A stretch of 64,000 bases of DNA from Gemmatimonadota bacterium (GCA_018660835.1 JABJJN010000079.1:38453-102452), one strand, 5' to 3'. Positions 32,333 through 41,907 are shown, counted from the first letter of the stretch. Numbers and translations: made by a program. Notes: a model not told the origin generated them from the sequence alone.

Positions 32333-33316
32333 ATGAATATGCGATCGCTGTGGAAGGGCCACATTCGGTTTTCGATGGTGACGATCCCTGTGCGGCTTTA
32401 CAATGCCGTCGACTCTGGGTCGAGTATCCGTTTTAACCAATTGCACAAGGAAGACCACGGCCGCATCAAATACGACAAGGTGTGCCGCAGTTGTTCTGAG
32501 ACTTTGTCGGGCGACGAGATCATCAAGGGCTACGAATACGCGCCCGATGAATACGTCGTGGTAGATGACGAAGATTTTGAGAAGGTGAAGCTGAAGAGCA
32601 CGAAGATCATCGAGATCGAAGGCTTCGTGGATGTAAACGATGTCGACGTGAGTATGTACGACACACCGTACTACGCCGGACCGGATGGCGACGTGGCGGT
32701 GAAGGTCTTTGCGCTGCTGTCGCAGTCGCTGACACAGAGCGGCAAGCTGGGTGTGGGCAAGGTCGTGCTGCGTGACCGCGAAGACATGGTGCTGATCGGT
32801 GCGCAGGGCAATGGCATCGTCATCTACAAGGTCCGTTACCCGCAGTTTGTGCGGAAGATGGATGACGTGCCGGGTCTCGCCGATAGTGAGGTGAGTGCAG
32901 ACGAATTGAAGCTGGCGCAGTCGCTGATCGATTCGATGTCGAAGGATCTGGCCGACATTGAGATCAAGGACACGTATCACGAGGCTGTGCAGGAGATGAT
33001 CCAGGCCAAGGTGGATGGCAAGGAAGTAGTCATGGCCGCCGAGGACGAGGTGAAGCCTGTTGTCGATATTATGACGGCGCTGAAGGAGAGCATCGCTGCC
33101 GCCTCAGGTGAGGCGAAGCCGATGGAGCGCGCCACGGGTGAATCAGAAGAGGCCGAGGTAGAGGACGCGGATGTAGAGGAAGTCGACGAGGCGGACGAGG
33201 CTGTGGCGCCGAAGGCGAAGAAGAAAGCGACGGCTAAAGCCGTTTCAGCTGCTAAGAAGAAGGCGGCGCCAAAGAAGAAGGCTGCAAAAGCCAAGTCGAA
33301 GTCAAAGGCTGCGTAG
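32333..33316 (+). CDS. ku: Ku protein, non-homologous end joining
   Basis: 327-residue bacterial Ku. The N-terminal ring domain (MRSLWKGHIRFSMVTIPVRL, then FNQLHKEDHGRIKYDKVCRS) runs to ~255. It is followed by an acidic stretch and a Lys/Ala-rich C-terminal tail (KKKATAKAVSAAKKKAAPKK), as in Ku proteins whose basic tail binds DNA and helps LigD. It binds broken ends as a homodimer and recruits LigD, encoded 15 bp upstream. A TPR protein gene follows after 13 bp. Confidence 0.96.
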   Translation: MNMRSLWKGHIRFSMVTIPVRLYNAVDSGSSIRFNQLHKEDHGRIKYDKVCRSCSETLSGDEIIKGYEYAPDEYVVVDDEDFEKVKLKSTKIIEIEGFVDVNDVDVSMYDTPYYAGPDGDVAVKVFALLSQSLTQSGKLGVGKVVLRDREDMVLIGAQGNGIVIYKVRYPQFVRKMDDVPGLADSEVSADELKLAQSLIDSMSKDLADIEIKDTYHEAVQEMIQAKVDGKEVVMAAEDEVKPVVDIMTALKESIAAASGEAKPMERATGESEEAEVEDADVEEVDEADEAVAPKAKKKATAKAVSAAKKKAAPKKKAAKAKSKSKAA

Positions 33317-33329
33317 GTAGACGGAGAGT

Positions 33330-34277
33330 ATGTCGAAGATTCTGCAATTTCCTGGTGGGGAACCGGCTTCCGGGGATGATGGTGTGTCAGCTGATGAGTT
33401 GGATCTGTCGGCTGAAGAGTTAGAACGTGTGTCGGCTGGTTTGTCTGAGGGTGAGTTGGTTGAACAGCCCGCTGAGCAGTCGGTCGATGCGTCTGCTGAT
33501 TCCGCCGCGGAAGACGTGGCGCAGGCGCTTGAGCGTGCGGACTTCGGTGATCTCGACGATGTGATCACCATCGATCCGGAGCTGACGATCGCTGGGCAGG
33601 AACCGAGTGCTGAGGTGCCTTTTCGCCAAGAGGCCGCCCCTGCTGAAGAAGCCGCTCCGCACGACGAGGAACGGGTGTTGCCGCCGCCGAAGTTTGGTTT
33701 CACGCGGGTACGGCGCAGTCGCAAGAAAGACAAGGCGAAGGAACACCAGCTCGATCTGTTTCCCGTTGGCAAGGTGCTCGCCTTTCCAGCACCGGCGCTG
33801 GAGCCATTTGAAGAAGGCTTGTTGCGTGACGAGGAAGGTCATGTAGACGTTGCCCGTGATCTGTACGAGACGGCGATTGCCGCTGGGGATCGCGTCGCCG
33901 ATGCGTGCTGCAATCTGGGCATCATCGACTACCAGAGTGGCAATGTGGAGGAGGCCTTCGACTGCTTTCGCACGGCATTGAAGCACGATCCGCGCCACTG
34001 GGAATCACACTACAATCTGGCGAATCTGTATTTTGATTCGGGGCAGTATGATCCGGCGCACGTGCACTACGGCGTGGCTGCCGAGATCTCGCCTGAATCC
34101 CGCAATATCTTTTTCAATCTGGGGTTGGCTCTGGCTCTACAGGGCGACTACGATGCCGCCATCGACGCCCTGTCGAGCTACCGGCATCTGGCACCGGGTG
34201 AAGAGGGAGAGGCCGCCGAAGATCTGCTGGCGGCGCTGCGCAAGACGCGGCAGGCTGCGGGACCTTCTGACGAGTAG
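33330..34277 (+). CDS. TPR protein in the NHEJ operon
   Basis: 315-residue soluble protein. The N-terminal ~130 residues are acidic and probably disordered; a basic patch follows (FTRVRRSRKKDKAKEHQLDL). Three or more tetratricopeptide repeats then run from ~180 to ~300 (ADACCNLGIIDYQSGNVEEA, HYNLANLYFDSGQYDPA, FFNLGLALALQGDYDAAI). The 13-bp gap to Ku and shared strand suggest co-transcription. No link between this protein and NHEJ is established; a scaffold role for Ku-LigD is an inference. It ends convergently against the HD-domain gene. Confidence 0.82.
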   Translation: MSKILQFPGGEPASGDDGVSADELDLSAEELERVSAGLSEGELVEQPAEQSVDASADSAAEDVAQALERADFGDLDDVITIDPELTIAGQEPSAEVPFRQEAAPAEEAAPHDEERVLPPPKFGFTRVRRSRKKDKAKEHQLDLFPVGKVLAFPAPALEPFEEGLLRDEEGHVDVARDLYETAIAAGDRVADACCNLGIIDYQSGNVEEAFDCFRTALKHDPRHWESHYNLANLYFDSGQYDPAHVHYGVAAEISPESRNIFFNLGLALALQGDYDAAIDALSSYRHLAPGEEGEAAEDLLAALRKTRQAAGPSDE

Positions 34278-34304
34278 TTCGCCCGCACCGCTTGGCAGGG
34301 GACG

Positions 34305-35861
34305 TCAGGACGACTTGTGTCGTCGCAATTCCATCTCGTATTCGCCGAGGATGTTGTTGAAGATGTCCTCGCTCATGAATCCCGTCACACGCAGGGCCAG
34401 TTGCTCGCGGTGTCGTCCTGCTGCCACATAGGCGCGGCGATTGGCGTCACTGGTGGGGCGCCAGAAATTCTCATCGTGAGGTGAAGCAAAGGGCAGGCGC
34501 TGTTTGCCGGCGCCCTGGTCGGGTCCGAAGAGCAGCACGAGATGGGGTGAATACATGTCGTCTGCATGCCCCAGAGATCCCCCTTCGCAACCATCGATAT
34601 CAACGAATCGTTGTCCAAAGGCCAGTTGTCCCTGCAGTTGCACGTAGGCACGACGGGGGGCGATGACTTCGACCTGCGCATTGCACAAGGCGACGATGTA
34701 GCGCAGATAGAGACCTGAATTCGCATGCCCCGCGAGGCGACTGACGATCTCCGGCATGGAACGGGCATTGAAGCCTTCAGACTGGCTGATGCAATACTCG
34801 GCCAGTGCCACGGGCAGAACCTTGTGCAGGTCGGCTTCGCCCAGAATCTCGGCGCGATTGTGGTCTCCCTGAAAACGCACAGACGTGCGGGCGTCCTCCG
34901 GTGTGCGATAGAATTCCGCGCGAAAATCCACTTTTGCCGGATCGTCCGGATACTCGATGATCTGCACCAACGCCGGCTTGGCGGCGATGCGGACGATGTC
35001 CGAATGAAAGAGTACGATTTTCGTCAGCGATGGCAGGAAGGTCTGAATCTCCGGGATGTTCCACAGCAGCCTAGCGCCACATGATTCATGGCTCTCGCCC
35101 GGTGTCTCCGGTGACCATAGGCCACAATCGTGCATGAAACCGCCAAGGAAAATCTCAGCAAGATCCTTGCGCAGCAATTGCAGGCGGCGCTCGTCGGCGG
35201 CTTCGGAATCTTCATCCTCCGAACCCTCAATGTGGTGACCTTTGAGCAGAACCTGCGAGGCGATCTCCGTCGAAAAGACAGCGACACTCAATCCGTGTTG
35301 GACCGTTTTTGTCGCCAGATCGTGGCGGGCGATCAGATCCATGATCAAGGTGTTGCCGACGAGGTATTCGTCAATCGCATCGTGCACGGATGCGTGCAAT
35401 TGTCCGATACGCTCATTCAGGGTCTGTAGCGTCTCCTGCACATCTTTATTGCGCAGCGCCTTTGGCGTAAAGGCGTCGCTACCGACAATGCGATAGACAT
35501 CGGCTGCCTGGCGGGTGACGGCGTCCGCTTTCTGCGCTACGTCTCGAGATACGTCCGTTGCCCGCCGCTGGCGCTGAGCAGCGCTGTCTTCGGGCTCACT
35601 GCGGACAGGTCGCTGGCGCGCCTGCCGCGTTTCGTGGCTGATGATGACGTCCACGTACGTGGGTCGCGACGCGGACGCAGGATTTCTCTGCTCGAGCCAG
35701 TTCAGATGGCGTTCGGTGAGGCGCGCATTGGCGGCGACGAAACTCGACCCCCCAGGGCCGGGCACATCCTGAGCGAAGCGGATGACGACGGGTTGCCGGG
35801 TGCTTTCCGCCTCACGTAGAAGCGCGCGTAGATCCTGGGTGCTCATGCTGATGGAATTCAC
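34305..35861 (-). CDS. HD-domain (HD-GYP-like) signalling protein
   Basis: 518 residues. The N-terminal ~130 residues are variable. A central HD-type phosphohydrolase domain (~150-330) shows VGNTLIMDLIARHDLATKTV, the metal HD pair in GGFMHDCGLW, a further His in GESHESCGARLLW and another in VLFHSDIV. The GYP motif of canonical c-di-GMP phosphodiesterases is not clear, so cyclic-dinucleotide hydrolysis is likely but not certain. The C-terminal ~150 residues (QVEVIAPRRAYVQLQGQLAF) show no known domain. Start GTG 35861 or ATG 35846; neither has a good ribosome-binding site. Confidence 0.8.
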   Translation of the reverse strand: MNSISMSTQDLRALLREAESTRQPVVIRFAQDVPGPGGSSFVAANARLTERHLNWLEQRNPASASRPTYVDVIISHETRQARQRPVRSEPEDSAAQRQRRATDVSRDVAQKADAVTRQAADVYRIVGSDAFTPKALRNKDVQETLQTLNERIGQLHASVHDAIDEYLVGNTLIMDLIARHDLATKTVQHGLSVAVFSTEIASQVLLKGHHIEGSEDEDSEAADERRLQLLRKDLAEIFLGGFMHDCGLWSPETPGESHESCGARLLWNIPEIQTFLPSLTKIVLFHSDIVRIAAKPALVQIIEYPDDPAKVDFRAEFYRTPEDARTSVRFQGDHNRAEILGEADLHKVLPVALAEYCISQSEGFNARSMPEIVSRLAGHANSGLYLRYIVALCNAQVEVIAPRRAYVQLQGQLAFGQRFVDIDGCEGGSLGHADDMYSPHLVLLFGPDQGAGKQRLPFASPHDENFWRPTSDANRRAYVAAGRHREQLALRVTGFMSEDIFNNILGEYEMELRRHKSS

Positions 35862-35974
35862 ACGCAGTCTCTCGAACAGGACAAGTGGATGATGCGGTTC
35901 GCACGAATGCGGATCGCATGGATGCGATTAGCAAGATGCCTAGGGTACTGCTTGCACACAGATCAGAGTGTGAC

Positions 35975-37333
35975 CTACAGCACGTTACTGGCCAACTCGG
36001 CCAACTCAGATCGCTCGCCTTTTTCCAGATTCACATGGGCGTAGAGGCTCTGGCCGCGCATTTTTTCTATCAGATAGCTCAGTCCATTCGACTCAGTATC
36101 AAGGTAGGGATGATCAATCTGAAAGATGTCGCCTGTCAACACGACTTTTGTGCCCTCCCCGGCGCGGGTGATGATCGTCTTCACCTCGTGGGGTGTCAGA
36201 TTCTGCGCCTCGTCGATGATGAAGAACGTCTTGACCAGGGAGCGACCGCGGATGTAGGACAGCGCCTCGATGACGAGCTTTTCGTCCTCCAGCAGCTTGG
36301 CAATGCGCTGGTGCTTGGCATCCGTCGCGGCATACTGATTCTGAATCACGGCGAGGTTGTCGTAGAGGGGCTGCATGTAGGGCGTCAACTTGGAGTTGAT
36401 GTCACCTGGCAGGAAACCGATGTCCTTGTTGCTCAGCGGCATGATCGGCCGGGCGAGCAAGATCTGGTGATAGTGGCGGCGCCGTTCGAGGGCGGCTGCC
36501 AGCGCGAGCAGGGTCTTGCCTGTGCCCGCCTTACCTGAGACCGTCACGAGGGGAATCTCGCTGTCCAGGAGTGCGTGCAGGGCAAAGGTCTGCTCTGCAT
36601 TGCGTGGCACGATGCCATAGGCTGAGACGCTGTCGACGCGGCGCATCTTCATCGACTCACCCTCAAAACGAGCGAGAGCTGATTCAGTGCCGTTGCGCAA
36701 AATGAAATATTCGTGCGGCGCGGGCGCAGGATCTATCTCGAGCTGATCCGCATCGACTTCAAAGGGTGCATGAAAGAACGGTTCGATCACGTCACTGGGA
36801 ATGTGCTCCTGCAGACGATGGCCCGTATACAGGGTCTCCACATCCTTCACCCGATCCGTGGTGTAGTCTTGGGCGAGCAGGCCGATCGCCTTCGCCTTCA
36901 TGCGCAGATTGACATCCTTGGTTACAAGGATGACCTGCGTTGTAGGTGTCCCGGCAGAGTCCTTCGAGACCTCATGGGCGATCAGATACGCCGCATTGAG
37001 GATGTGATGATCGGGCTTGTTCGGTGGAAATGACAGAGCCAGATCGCTATGGAAAGACTTCTCCATGCTGATACGGATCTTGCCCTTATTCGGGCCGAGG
37101 GGGAGCCCTCCGTTAAAGATCGTATCGCCGCTCAGCTCATCGAGAGAGCGGGCGAACTGGCGAGCGTGGAAATTGACGGCGTCGTTGCCCTTCTTGAACT
37201 GGTCGAGTTCTTCGAGGACAGTGATGGGTATGACGACGTCGTGCTCTTCAAACTGTGTGATACAACTGCTGTCATGGAGAATTACGTTGGTGTCTAGTAC
37301 GAATGTCTTGCCGCTCCGAGTCGTCGAGGACAC
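35975..37333 (-). CDS. phoH: PIN-PhoH fusion ATPase (PhoH2 type)
   Basis: 452-residue cytoplasmic protein. An N-terminal PIN ribonuclease domain (~10-160; FVLDTNVILHD, VLEELDQFKKG, LVTKDVNLRMKA supply the acidic residues) is fused to a PhoH ATPase domain (~240-452) with Walker A SGKAGTGKTLLALAAAL and Walker B TFFIIDEAQN, plus VLTGDIFQID. This is the PhoH2 architecture, known as sequence-specific RNA helicase/RNase. It is transcribed away from the YbjN-like gene; the promoter region between them holds a TATAAT box for the latter. Confidence 0.95.
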   Translation of the reverse strand: MSSTTRSGKTFVLDTNVILHDSSCITQFEEHDVVIPITVLEELDQFKKGNDAVNFHARQFARSLDELSGDTIFNGGLPLGPNKGKIRISMEKSFHSDLALSFPPNKPDHHILNAAYLIAHEVSKDSAGTPTTQVILVTKDVNLRMKAKAIGLLAQDYTTDRVKDVETLYTGHRLQEHIPSDVIEPFFHAPFEVDADQLEIDPAPAPHEYFILRNGTESALARFEGESMKMRRVDSVSAYGIVPRNAEQTFALHALLDSEIPLVTVSGKAGTGKTLLALAAALERRRHYHQILLARPIMPLSNKDIGFLPGDINSKLTPYMQPLYDNLAVIQNQYAATDAKHQRIAKLLEDEKLVIEALSYIRGRSLVKTFFIIDEAQNLTPHEVKTIITRAGEGTKVVLTGDIFQIDHPYLDTESNGLSYLIEKMRGQSLYAHVNLEKGERSELAELASNVL

Positions 37334-37536
37334 GGACGTCCTTTCAGGGGGAGATGATCAACGAACCAATGGATGGCAGCTTCTGGGGAGCAGTCACCGC
37401 CTCGAGATCACCTGTTCAGTCTACCCATGGGATACCGATAGCGTCAATCCCGCGACAGAAAAAGAAAATGGGCCGCGCCGGTGGGTGATCTACCCGGCCC
37501 TGATGAGATCTCAACTTTTGTCTCTTTTCTGATGGT

Positions 37537-37565
37537 TTGGTCTCACTGTGATTTCGGGCTATAAT
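37537..37565 (+). promoter_or_regulatory. Sigma70-type promoter
   Basis: TTGGTC (37537-37542), 17 bp, and TATAAT (37560-37565), the latter a perfect -10 box, lie 73 bp upstream of the YbjN-like start codon. Confidence 0.6.
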
Positions 37566-37637
37566 ACTGACAACTTTCACGTGATCCATCTGTCGAATTG
37601 TCGATGCGGATCTTACTCCTACTTCCGGAGCAATTCC

Positions 37638-38015
37638 ATGTACCGTTCTGCCCTGGCGCTGATTCTGATAGCGGCCACGATGAGTTCAGCTGAAGTACCC
37701 GACGATTGGAAGAAGATCAGAGGCCTTCTGAAAGACTTCGACTATGAGGTCGAGAAGATGGATGACTGGGTTCAGGCCACTCACGATGATTATCTGAACA
37801 TTTTCGTCAAAGGGTACAAGGACGGCATTCTATTGCAGGCCTACTTCACAACGAGCGATATGGATGTCAGCGAGCGCTCGATTCGCAAGCTGAACAACAA
37901 GCTGAGTCTCAACGCGACGGCTTCCAGATTCTATATCGATTCAGATGGTGATCTCATGTGCGAGGCATGGTTCCCAGGAGACATGGGACGAAGATCGTTT
38001 CGAAATTTTCCTTGA
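37638..38015 (+). CDS. YbjN-like exported protein with frameshifted C-terminus
   Basis: From ATG 37638 (GGAG 7 nt upstream) the product has a signal peptide (ALALILIAATMSSA) and a YbjN-like alpha/beta domain (GLLKDFDYEVEKMDDW, then KDGILLQAYFTTSDM and FYIDSDGDLMCEAWFPGD). After this the frame runs into a short tail (RRSFRNFP). The expected C-terminal helix is encoded in the +1 frame just beyond (WDEDRFEIFLEAWHKDTQGQ, ending at TAA 38074-38076). A net one-base change near 37979-37984 therefore truncates the protein. YbjN-fold proteins often act as chaperone-like or sensor factors; the function here is unknown. Confidence 0.75.
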   Translation: MYRSALALILIAATMSSAEVPDDWKKIRGLLKDFDYEVEKMDDWVQATHDDYLNIFVKGYKDGILLQAYFTTSDMDVSERSIRKLNNKLSLNATASRFYIDSDGDLMCEAWFPGDMGRRSFRNFP

Positions 38016-38093
38016 AGCCTGGCACAAGGACACACAGGGCCAGTACTCGACAATCGCTGGCGTCCTCGCCGACTAATAGCCAGGGCTACACCC

Positions 38094-39065
38094 TTGCGGA
38101 TCGCCAAGATACTTGGTCTTCTCGTTGCCCTCGTCGGCCTTATGGTCGTCGGGGGTTTCGTGTTTATTCTCACCAGCTATCCGGATGTAGCCCCGGCGCC
38201 GCAGATCGATGTTGCACGTACACCGGCGCAGATCGAGCGCGGTCAGTATCTGGCTGAGCAGGTCACCGTCTGTCAGACCTGCCACACGCCGCGCGACTAT
38301 TCCATGTTCGCAGGACCGATTAAGCAGGATCGTCTCGGTGCCGGTGGTGAACGGTGGGACCAGTCCATGGGATTGCCCGGTGTGCTCTACGCCGACAATA
38401 TCACACCGGCGGCACTCGGTGAATGGACGGATGGAGAGATTTTACGGGCCTTTACCAGTGGGGTCTCGCGCGATGGGACGGCGCTGTTTCCGCTGATGCC
38501 CTATCACGCCTACGGTCGCATGGATGTGGCAGATGCAGAGGCGATTGTTGCTTATCTGCGGCAGATCCCCGCGATCGAACATGATGTACCGGATCGCTCC
38601 CTTGATCCACCGCTCAATCTTGTGGTGCGCCTGATGCCGCAACAGGCTGACCCACAACCGGTGCCCTCAACCTCCGACGAGTTGACCTACGGTGAATACG
38701 TCACCACCATTGCTGCCTGCTCTGCCTGTCACACGCCGCTGACCACTGATGGCCAGCCTGTGGTAGAGATGGGGTATGCCGGTGGTCACGAGTATCCGTT
38801 GCCCACGGGTGGGATCGTTCGGGCTGCGAACATCACACCGCACGAGGCGTCTGGCATCGGCTCGTGGTCACGCGAGCAATTCATCGCGCGCTTTCGTGCC
38901 ATGAATGGCGCCCGTGAGTCGGTGGCACCGGGGGCCTTCAACACGGTCATGCCGTGGACGGACTATGGCAAGATGACCGAGCAAGATCTCGGCGCGATCT
39001 ACACGTATCTCATGTCGCTGCCAGCGATCGATCACTTTGTCGTCCGATTTACGCCCGGTATTTGA
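38094..39065 (+). CDS. Dihaem cytochrome c
   Basis: 323-residue protein with an uncleaved or cleavable N-terminal hydrophobic helix (ILGLLVALVGLMVVGGFVF) and two c-type haem sites, CQTCH (~61) and CSACH (~214). Each lies in a cytochrome c domain with a distal Met region (FPLMPYHAYGRM; NTVMPWTDYGKM). It resembles the electron-transfer subunits of membrane dehydrogenases, but no dehydrogenase subunit is adjacent, so its donor is unknown. A TTG start is used; no better start lies upstream of the signal sequence. It is 17 bp after the end of the frameshifted YbjN-like gene. Confidence 0.9.
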   Translation: MRIAKILGLLVALVGLMVVGGFVFILTSYPDVAPAPQIDVARTPAQIERGQYLAEQVTVCQTCHTPRDYSMFAGPIKQDRLGAGGERWDQSMGLPGVLYADNITPAALGEWTDGEILRAFTSGVSRDGTALFPLMPYHAYGRMDVADAEAIVAYLRQIPAIEHDVPDRSLDPPLNLVVRLMPQQADPQPVPSTSDELTYGEYVTTIAACSACHTPLTTDGQPVVEMGYAGGHEYPLPTGGIVRAANITPHEASGIGSWSREQFIARFRAMNGARESVAPGAFNTVMPWTDYGKMTEQDLGAIYTYLMSLPAIDHFVVRFTPGI

Positions 39066-39085
39066 ACGACCGACAGCGGGCCAGT

Positions 39086-40495
39086 TTACTGATTCTCGCG
39101 GCGCCAGATGTCGCCTACGGCATCCAGCTTGGCGTCACTGAGATATCCATAGCGATTGATCCAGACGCCATCGGCGCGACTGCCGGCGACAAGCTCGAAG
39201 CGTCCAGCGACGTCTTCGAGGGGGCCGTAGCCATGCACCAGCGGTGTGACCGAGATTTCACCACCCCCCTGCGAGATGGCCTGGCCGATGCGTCGACGCT
39301 GGGCGTCGGCACTCACTGGATGCGCCTCGTGCGGCTCTGGGTAGTGAAAGTCTGCGAGGTGATCGCCCGGTGGCTCATCTGCCAGGTCGAAGAGATTCGC
39401 CAACGCGTGGACCAGGAGGGTCTCATCGAGGCCCGGATTGTGCTCGAGCAGACGCCGGCCCCAGAATTCAACCATAACGGTCCAATGCATGGTGTACAGC
39501 TTGGGTGAGACGGCGTCACAATACTGAGCAGCCCGGCCGAAGTCGAAGCCCGTGAACAGGGTCAGTGGCGGCATAAAGGCATTGGCAGACAACTTCTTGG
39601 GCGTGTCAGAGTCGTTGGCGTCGTCGATAATCTGGCGCCAGTGGCGGACCATGTCGACGGACAGATCTGCTTTCAAGCGGAACCAGTCGAAGACAGCGGG
39701 GTATTGACGCAGCAGAGCCAACTGCGTGACGCGGCCTGAGTCAGCAGCGGCGAAATCGGCGAGATCATCATTCGTCAGCGAGCCGTGCAGATACTGGTAG
39801 AATGCCGCCACCTGCGCCTCGATTTCGGCGAAGGCAAAGCCGCGCTGCGTCGCCCAACGCGCGACGTGGGGGCTGAAATCCTGGAACGCTTCGTCGAGCA
39901 TGTAGCAGGGATACTCCGGCCAGTCAGGGCGGAAGCCGGTTACATTCGGATACTCGCGCAGCAGATTCGCCACCTGGCCGCGCAGATAGCCACGGATCGG
40001 CTCGCTTGCCAAACATCCAGTATCGGCCATTCGCTGTGGCGTGCCGCCGCCTGGCAGCAGGGGACGATCGTCGTCGTTCATGCCAGGGGCAGACTGACCA
40101 CTCACCTGCAGGTAGACCTCCAGGCCCCGATCGACGGCAGCGTCGATGAAGTCGCCGATGATGTGGCCATTTGCTGCGGTCAGGTCATTGGCTGGTCGCG
40201 GACGATAGGGGGTATCCACGAAAAGGCTCTCATCCGGCTCGTAGCTCGGACCCGAGCGCACCCACAAGGATGTTTCCCCCCACAGAGGACGATCGAAGAT
40301 CCGTGGACTTGCTCCCGCATCGGTGGGTGGCTGGAAACTACCTTCGCCTTCTTTGCTCGGCGCCGTGACGGTGGGATTCAGCGCAACCGCTGTGACACCG
40401 GCACGCTGAGTCAGCGTGTCGAGCACGCCATCGACGCCCTCGTTGAGGATGAAATCTCCGAGGACGGTGATACCAAAAGTGCGTTGGGTCGTCAT
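39086..40495 (-). CDS. TIM-barrel-like conserved protein (putative glycosidase-like)
   Basis: 469 residues from ATG 40495 (MTTQRTFGITVLGDFILNEG). Alternating strands and helices fit a TIM barrel: the end of strand 1 (VTAVALNPT), GLEVYLQVSGQ, VTGFRPDWPEYPCYMLDEAF, and later ISVTPLVHGYGPLEDVAG. Acidic residues at strand ends (DWPEYP) are compatible with glycoside hydrolase-like chemistry. I cannot assign a family; similar proteins occur in catabolic clusters of uncultured bacteria. No signal peptide. It is divergent from the FKBP gene (75 bp apart). Confidence 0.65.
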   Translation of the reverse strand: MTTQRTFGITVLGDFILNEGVDGVLDTLTQRAGVTAVALNPTVTAPSKEGEGSFQPPTDAGASPRIFDRPLWGETSLWVRSGPSYEPDESLFVDTPYRPRPANDLTAANGHIIGDFIDAAVDRGLEVYLQVSGQSAPGMNDDDRPLLPGGGTPQRMADTGCLASEPIRGYLRGQVANLLREYPNVTGFRPDWPEYPCYMLDEAFQDFSPHVARWATQRGFAFAEIEAQVAAFYQYLHGSLTNDDLADFAAADSGRVTQLALLRQYPAVFDWFRLKADLSVDMVRHWRQIIDDANDSDTPKKLSANAFMPPLTLFTGFDFGRAAQYCDAVSPKLYTMHWTVMVEFWGRRLLEHNPGLDETLLVHALANLFDLADEPPGDHLADFHYPEPHEAHPVSADAQRRRIGQAISQGGGEISVTPLVHGYGPLEDVAGRFELVAGSRADGVWINRYGYLSDAKLDAVGDIWRRENQ

Positions 40496-40569
40496 GATGA
40501 TCCGTTTGGCGAGTGGTTCCGGGGCGGGTATCTTGCGGGTCCTGATGACTACAACGAAAGGATGTTCCC

Positions 40570-41004
40570 ATGTCCGGCGCCAAGACGGGCGATACGGTGA
40601 AGGTGCACTACACAGGGCAATTTGAAGATGGCTCTGTTTTCGACACATCCCAGGGCAAGGATCCCCTCGAATTCACCGTCGGCACGGGCCAGGTGATTCG
40701 TGGCTTCGAAGAGGCGATTGAAGGACTGAACACTGGAGATTCCACGACGACGACGATTGAGGCACCGGAGGCCTACGGCGAGAGACTCGAGGAACTGCTG
40801 TTCCAGGTAGACAAGGCGCGATTTCCAGAGGGGATCGTGCCAAGTGTTGGTGACCAGTTGCAGTTGAATCAGCCTGAGGGGGGAATGGTAGACGTCGTTG
40901 TCAGCGCCATTGAGGGCGATACGGTGACTCTCGATGCCAATCATCCTCTTGCAGGGCGCGTGCTGACCTTCAAGATCACCGTCGTCGACGTCGCTGACGC
41001 CTGA
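40570..41004 (+). CDS. FKBP-type peptidyl-prolyl isomerase (SlyD-like)
   Basis: 144 residues. The FKBP core opens with KTGDTVKVHYTGQFEDGSVF and DTSQGKDPLEFTVGTGQVI, then an insert-in-flap domain (FPEGIVPSVGDQLQLNQ) as in SlyD, and returns to the FKBP fold (HPLAGRVLTFKITVV). The metal-binding His-rich tail of E. coli SlyD is absent. It isomerises prolyl bonds and acts as a folding chaperone in the cytoplasm. Its stop (41002-41004) directly abuts the stop of the convergent EamA gene. Confidence 0.95.
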   Translation: MSGAKTGDTVKVHYTGQFEDGSVFDTSQGKDPLEFTVGTGQVIRGFEEAIEGLNTGDSTTTTIEAPEAYGERLEELLFQVDKARFPEGIVPSVGDQLQLNQPEGGMVDVVVSAIEGDTVTLDANHPLAGRVLTFKITVVDVADA

Positions 41005-41907
41005 TCAGGTCTGGGCTCTGGCGCCCCAACGTTGTACGGCAAGGCCGGCGATGATGAGCATGAGTCCAAGCCAGGTGGAGGCAAGGATGACTTCGCCCAG
41101 GAAATGGCCGATCAACAGCAGCGAAACAAAGGGCGACAAGAAAATGAGATTGCTCACGCGCGACGCATTGCTCGCCGCGCGCAGGGCGGTCAACCACAGG
41201 ACAAAGGTGATCCCCATTTCGAAGAGACCCACGTAGGCAGCGCCTGCCCATCCCGGCCAGGAGATGGGCCACGTGGGGCCTGTGATCAACACAAGCACGA
41301 CGATCCACGGCAGGCTGCAGAGGAAATTCAGAAAGAGACGGACGACAGGGTCGACATCGTCGCGTGTATTGTAGATCCAGTAGAGGGCCCAGATGATCGT
41401 GCTGCCAAGGGCCAGAGTCGTGCCGAGGGGATCTGAAAACTCCAGCGCCCAGGGGCGCCCATGGGTGGCGACGACGAGAACACCTCCATAACAGACAAAA
41501 CCGGCGGCGATGTCCGTCTTGCGCAAGCGCTGACCCAACAGCGGGACGGCCAGATAGGTCAGCACGAGGGCCCACGTATAGTTGAGGGCCTGTGCCTCCT
41601 GTGCGGGCAGTCTGTTGTAGGCCTCCAGCAGAATCCAGTAGTACAGGGCGGGGTTCAACAGCCCGAGCCACGCCGAGCGCAGGCACTGACGGGCTGATAA
41701 CCCAAGAAGGATCGAGACCTGGCCTCGGGCGATGACAAGCAGGCCCAGGGTCAGGCAGGATACGACGCTGGCGCCCAATAACAGCAGCGACGGTGCCATG
41801 TGGGCGAGGGTCAGCTTGAAGGCAGAAGCCACCGTCGACCAGAGGGCGACGGCAGCCAGGGCCAGTAGATAAGAACGCCGATTTGACGTGGATTCAGGCG
41901 ACGTCAA
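41005..41907 (-). CDS. EamA/DMT-family transporter
   Basis: 300-residue inner-membrane protein with ten predicted TM helices in two EamA repeats: the first from SYLLALAAVALWSTVASAF, the second from ALGSTIIWALYWIYN. The C-terminal repeat ends IFLSPFVSLLLIGHFLGEVI, typical of drug/metabolite exporters. Substrate unknown. It ends back-to-back with the FKBP gene and starts ~100 bp from the divergent bL33 gene. Confidence 0.92.
   Translation of the reverse strand: MTSPESTSNRRSYLLALAAVALWSTVASAFKLTLAHMAPSLLLLGASVVSCLTLGLLVIARGQVSILLGLSARQCLRSAWLGLLNPALYYWILLEAYNRLPAQEAQALNYTWALVLTYLAVPLLGQRLRKTDIAAGFVCYGGVLVVATHGRPWALEFSDPLGTTLALGSTIIWALYWIYNTRDDVDPVVRLFLNFLCSLPWIVVLVLITGPTWPISWPGWAGAAYVGLFEMGITFVLWLTALRAASNASRVSNLIFLSPFVSLLLIGHFLGEVILASTWLGLMLIIAGLAVQRWGARAQT

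Noticed and set aside
32324..32980. 218-codon minus-strand frame across the Ku gene
   Set aside because: Shadow of Ku; no protein-like motifs.
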